This document shows, piece after piece, positions 7,016-7,384 of a stretch of 7,384 bases of DNA. Where the stretch lies: positions 1-7,384 of the forward strand of contig CAZQVB010000072.1 in NCBI GenBank assembly GCA_964596645.1, in the 5' to 3' direction. Origin of the DNA: CAVQEK01 sp964596645. Lineage in GTDB: Bacteria > Bacteroidota > Bacteroidia > Cytophagales > Cyclobacteriaceae. Each line of letters begins with the position of its first letter. The stretch's first letter is position 1. Both the position numbers and the translations under genes were made by a program. The notes under the pieces were generated by a model, which did not search any database, was not told the DNA's origin, and saw only the letters and a list, made by a program, of their open reading frames with translations.

Positions 7016-7043
7016 GCATATAACGTATGGGAGCCAAAAAGTA

Positions 7044-7068
7044 CCCTAAAATAGGGAATTAATTTTAG
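7044..7068. promoter_or_regulatory. Inverted repeat upstream of higBA, possible operator
   Basis: CTAAAAT (7046-7052) and ATTTTAG (7062-7068) form a perfect 7-base inverted repeat. Overlapping it are CCCTA-AAA-TAGGG (7044-7056) and the palindrome AATTAATT (7057-7064). The site lies 29-53 bases before the higB start, where HigA operators are usually found. Just inside it, the minus strand has TACTTTTTG, close to the Bacteroidota -7 element TAnnTTTG, but no good -33 partner, so the promoter is not called. The function is inferred from position only. Confidence 0.4.
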
Positions 7069-7243
7069 TGTGATTGAGGGGACTTTGGATTATTAGGGAT
7101 AAACTGTTTGCGATTATAAAAACATTTTACCCCCTTGCTAAAAAGTGAAAAAAACATTGCTTTAGTGCTATCCATCGTAAATATCTGATTTCCAGATAAT
7201 TACACAGCAATATTTGGTGTGCTGGCGGAGTGCTGGAGGCTGA

Positions 7244-7279
7244 TAAAACAGTGCTGAGATCAGTGGCAGCACTGTTTTA
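7244..7279. repeat. Perfect 13-bp hairpin upstream of the IS3 orfA
   Basis: TAAAACAGTGCTG (7244-7256) is exactly complementary to CAGCACTGTTTTA (7267-7279) around a 10-base spacer. On the plus strand the right arm ends in TTTTA, so it could act as a weak intrinsic terminator for transcription heading into the IS. It could also be part of the IS end or an unrelated regulatory structure. Confidence 0.6.
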
Positions 7280-7312
7280 AATCGCCGGTACTAGGCTGCA
7301 AAATTTGCACAG

Positions 7313-7335
7313 GTTAAAAGTAGAGAACTTTTAAC
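7313..7335. repeat. Perfect 9-bp hairpin directly before the orfA start
   Basis: GTTAAAAGT (7313-7321) pairs exactly with ACTTTTAAC (7327-7335) around AGAGA, ending 9 bases before the ATG at 7345. A smaller palindrome TGCAAA-A-TTTGCA lies at 7297-7309. A stem at this place in the transcript could hinder ribosome access, as known for several transposase genes; that role is inferred. Confidence 0.55.
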
Positions 7336-7344
7336 TTTAGCAAT

Positions 7345-7384
7345 ATGAAAAGGAGCAGATTTAAGGAAGAGCAGGTTTTTGCGA
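7345..7384 (+). CDS. IS3-family transposase orfA, N-terminus only (cut by window edge)
   Basis: Only 13 codons are in the window: MKRSRFKEEQVFA. This is the characteristic opening of IS3-family OrfA proteins (MKRSRFTEEQI-type), an HTH DNA-binding subunit normally followed by an overlapping orfB with the DDE integrase domain and made into OrfAB by programmed -1 frameshifting. The ATG at 7345 is preceded by a 9-bp hairpin and no clear Shine-Dalgarno site. Orientation is away from higBA, so the rest of the element lies to the right. The call rests on a short but distinctive sequence; the subgroup cannot be fixed, although the opening resembles IS407-type elements. Confidence 0.8.
   Translation, partial: MKRSRFKEEQVFA

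Larger units (their letters stand above)
7016..7344. other. AT-rich divergent intergenic region between higBA and the IS3 orfA
   Basis: No gene is visible in these 329 bases. The left part should hold the higBA promoter and the right part the upstream end of the insertion sequence. The left terminal inverted repeat of the IS should lie here but cannot be assigned without its partner at the other end. Several palindromes are present and are listed separately. GTGCTG-type words recur around 7217-7275. Confidence 0.6.

Overview
The window looks like accessory DNA from a member of the Bacteroidota, probably a Chitinophagaceae- or Cytophagales-type bacterium. The evidence is a giant secreted protein that joins CHU_C/SprB-style Ig-like repeats to a DUF6443-type RHS protein, moderate GC, and genes without clear Shine-Dalgarno sites. 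The genus cannot be fixed from the sequence.

Positions 1-5514, minus strand, hold one very large secreted RHS gene that is broken twice and runs off the left edge. Its N-terminal part (3412-5514) has a Sec signal peptide and eight Ig-like domains, arranged as two copies of a four-domain block. An in-frame TAA at 3412-3414 cuts the eighth domain in half, and the same frame then resumes straight into the DUF6443/RHS part (to about 1645). A one-base shift in an A5 run at 1644-1648 breaks the frame again. The third frame then stays open to position 1 and carries the RHS core and a following beta-sandwich-like segment. Any variable C-terminal toxin would lie outside the window. Either the gene is decaying or the assembly has errors at two sites.

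Positions 5515-6429 have no convincing gene. They contain a pair of 32-base inverted repeats enclosing about 165 bases (5862-6090; MITE- or REP-like), a nested hairpin (6307-6348), and a start-less open frame on the minus strand that reads out of the end of higA.

Positions 6430-7015, minus strand, hold a compact type II toxin-antitoxin operon in the toxin-first order: higB (mRNA-interferase-type toxin) overlapping higA (HTH antitoxin) by 8 bases. A short inverted repeat just upstream (7044-7068) may be its operator.

Positions 7016-7384 are AT-rich and palindrome-rich, and lead into the first 13 codons of an IS3-family orfA on the plus strand, cut by the right edge. A damaged RHS gene, a toxin-antitoxin pair, an insertion sequence and intergenic inverted repeats together suggest a genomically unstable accessory segment rather than one integrated pathway. 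No clearly new biological system is visible; the two breaks in the RHS gene and the intergenic repeats are the most informative signals.
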